From a bacterium (GTDB taxonomy: Bacteria > Margulisbacteria > Marinamargulisbacteria > SXXA01), in NCBI GenBank assembly GCA_018402095.1, contig JAGYJO010000076.1, forward strand, positions 1-6,649: a stretch of 6,649 bases of DNA, in the 5' to 3' direction. The position numbers and the translations under genes are program-made. Positions 6,392 through 6,649 of this stretch are shown here, piece by piece. The notes under the pieces are model-generated. The model was not told the origin of the DNA, did no database searches, and saw only the letters and a list, made by a program, of their open reading frames with translations. Every line of letters begins with the position of its first letter. Within the stretch, counting starts at the first letter, position 1.

Positions 6392-6400
6392 ACAGCCATA

Positions 6401-6425
6401 ATTGAAAGGGCTAAGCCCTTTCAAT
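6401..6425. repeat. Perfect 25-nt palindrome between rpoD and its terminator
   Basis: Twelve-base arms (ATTGAAAGGGCT and its reverse complement) surround one central A. It can form a hairpin on either strand. Neither side has a T-run, so it is not itself an intrinsic terminator. It may be part of the repeat unit, a protein site, or a 3'-end stabilising hairpin. Confidence 0.6.
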
Positions 6426-6450
6426 CCCTAACCCTCTAGGCCGTGGTTGG

Positions 6451-6649
6451 TTAAGGATGCGTTACCTTACGAAAAGAGTCCAAACGACTACGACGTGCAG
6501 GGTGTCTTAGCTTGCGCAATGCCTTTTCTTCGATTTGACGAATACGCTCACGGGTAACACTATAAACACGACCTACTTCTTCAAGTGTGCGTGGACGGCC
6601 ATCATCAAATCCAAAACGCAATTTCAAAATCATCTGTTCTCTCTCAGTG
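6451..6649 (-). CDS. rpoD: Primary sigma factor (sigma-70 family), C-terminal end
   Basis: Sigma factors direct RNA polymerase to promoters. The 65 visible codons, cut by the right edge, are region 4: TEREQMILKLRFGFDDG followed by the helix-turn-helix that reads the -35 box (TLEEVGRVYSVTRERIRQIE, fragment residues 21-40) and KALRKLRHPARRSRLDSF. The ATG at 6633 is internal, because the frame continues to the edge with the expected TEREQ. The stop is TAA 6453-6451, with a strong terminator beyond. The form LRFGFDDGRPRTLEEVG is typical of group 1 sigma factors, but a group 2 paralogue cannot be excluded from this fragment. It is convergent with wecB. Confidence 0.9.
   Translation of the reverse strand, partial: TEREQMILKLRFGFDDGRPRTLEEVGRVYSVTRERIRQIEEKALRKLRHPARRSRLDSFRKVTHP

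Larger units (their letters stand above)
6347..6440 (-). repeat. Intergenic hairpin repeat, copy 3 (at the rpoD 3' end)
   Basis: Read on the minus strand from 6440, the modules follow the same order as copies 1 and 2: CCTAGAGGGTTA, GGGAT, AAAGGG, GCTTAGCCCTTTC, then a strong hairpin with GCTCGC-TTCTG-GCGAGC, then T9 and G7. The hairpin bases differ from copies 1 and 2 but the architecture and the AAGCCCTTT/TAGCCCTTT block are shared. Homology is suggestive rather than proven. Confidence 0.45.

Noticed and set aside
1..6649. CRISPR array, tRNA/rRNA genes, transposases, phage or defence genes
   Set aside because: Nothing of these kinds was recognised on either strand. The only repeats are the intergenic hairpin elements.

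Overview
The window reads as part of a bacterial chromosome with ordinary housekeeping genes, two of which are broken. It is AT-leaning and rich in A-runs. The organism is not identifiable with confidence. The sigma factor fragment (LRFGFDDGRPRTLEEVG), the fused-type L-serine dehydratase and the SPFQRVAVFVDVQNMFYS-type NYN protein together hint at the PVC group (Lentisphaerae/Kiritimatiellae-like) or a neighbouring phylum. This is a weak inference from remembered sequence flavour. Two decayed biosynthetic genes suggest a genome losing functions, as in a host-associated lineage.

Layout: 1-834 (+) is the C-terminal part of an L-serine dehydratase (sdaA), cut by the left edge. 835-1063 holds only a doubtful small ORF that may itself be frameshifted. 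On the minus strand, a shikimate dehydrogenase pseudogene (aroE, 2450-1601) is followed 12 nt later by an intact NYN-domain putative RNase (1588-1064). The aroE relic can be read through its whole length, but only by changing frame about ten times; all changes lie in its 5' half. The 515-nt gap 2451-2965 holds two copies of a repeat ending in a hairpin, T-run and G-run, then an A/C-rich tract and a small palindrome just before ilvB.

On the plus strand, ilvB (2966-4687) and ilvN (4700-5221) encode both subunits of acetolactate synthase, the first common step of branched-chain amino acid synthesis. One base later starts wecB (UDP-GlcNAc 2-epimerase, 5223-6325), which has a single frameshift near 5550. 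The right edge holds the C-terminal end of a primary sigma factor (rpoD-like, minus strand). It converges on wecB and is followed by a strong intrinsic terminator, which appears to be a third copy of the repeat seen upstream of ilvB.

Functional reading: valine/leucine/isoleucine synthesis (ilvBN) and serine catabolism look intact as far as visible. The shikimate step and UDP-ManNAc formation look lost or being lost. I found no sign of a defence system, CRISPR array, transposase or phage gene. The least expected signals are the indel-dominated decay of aroE and the three-copy hairpin repeat family.
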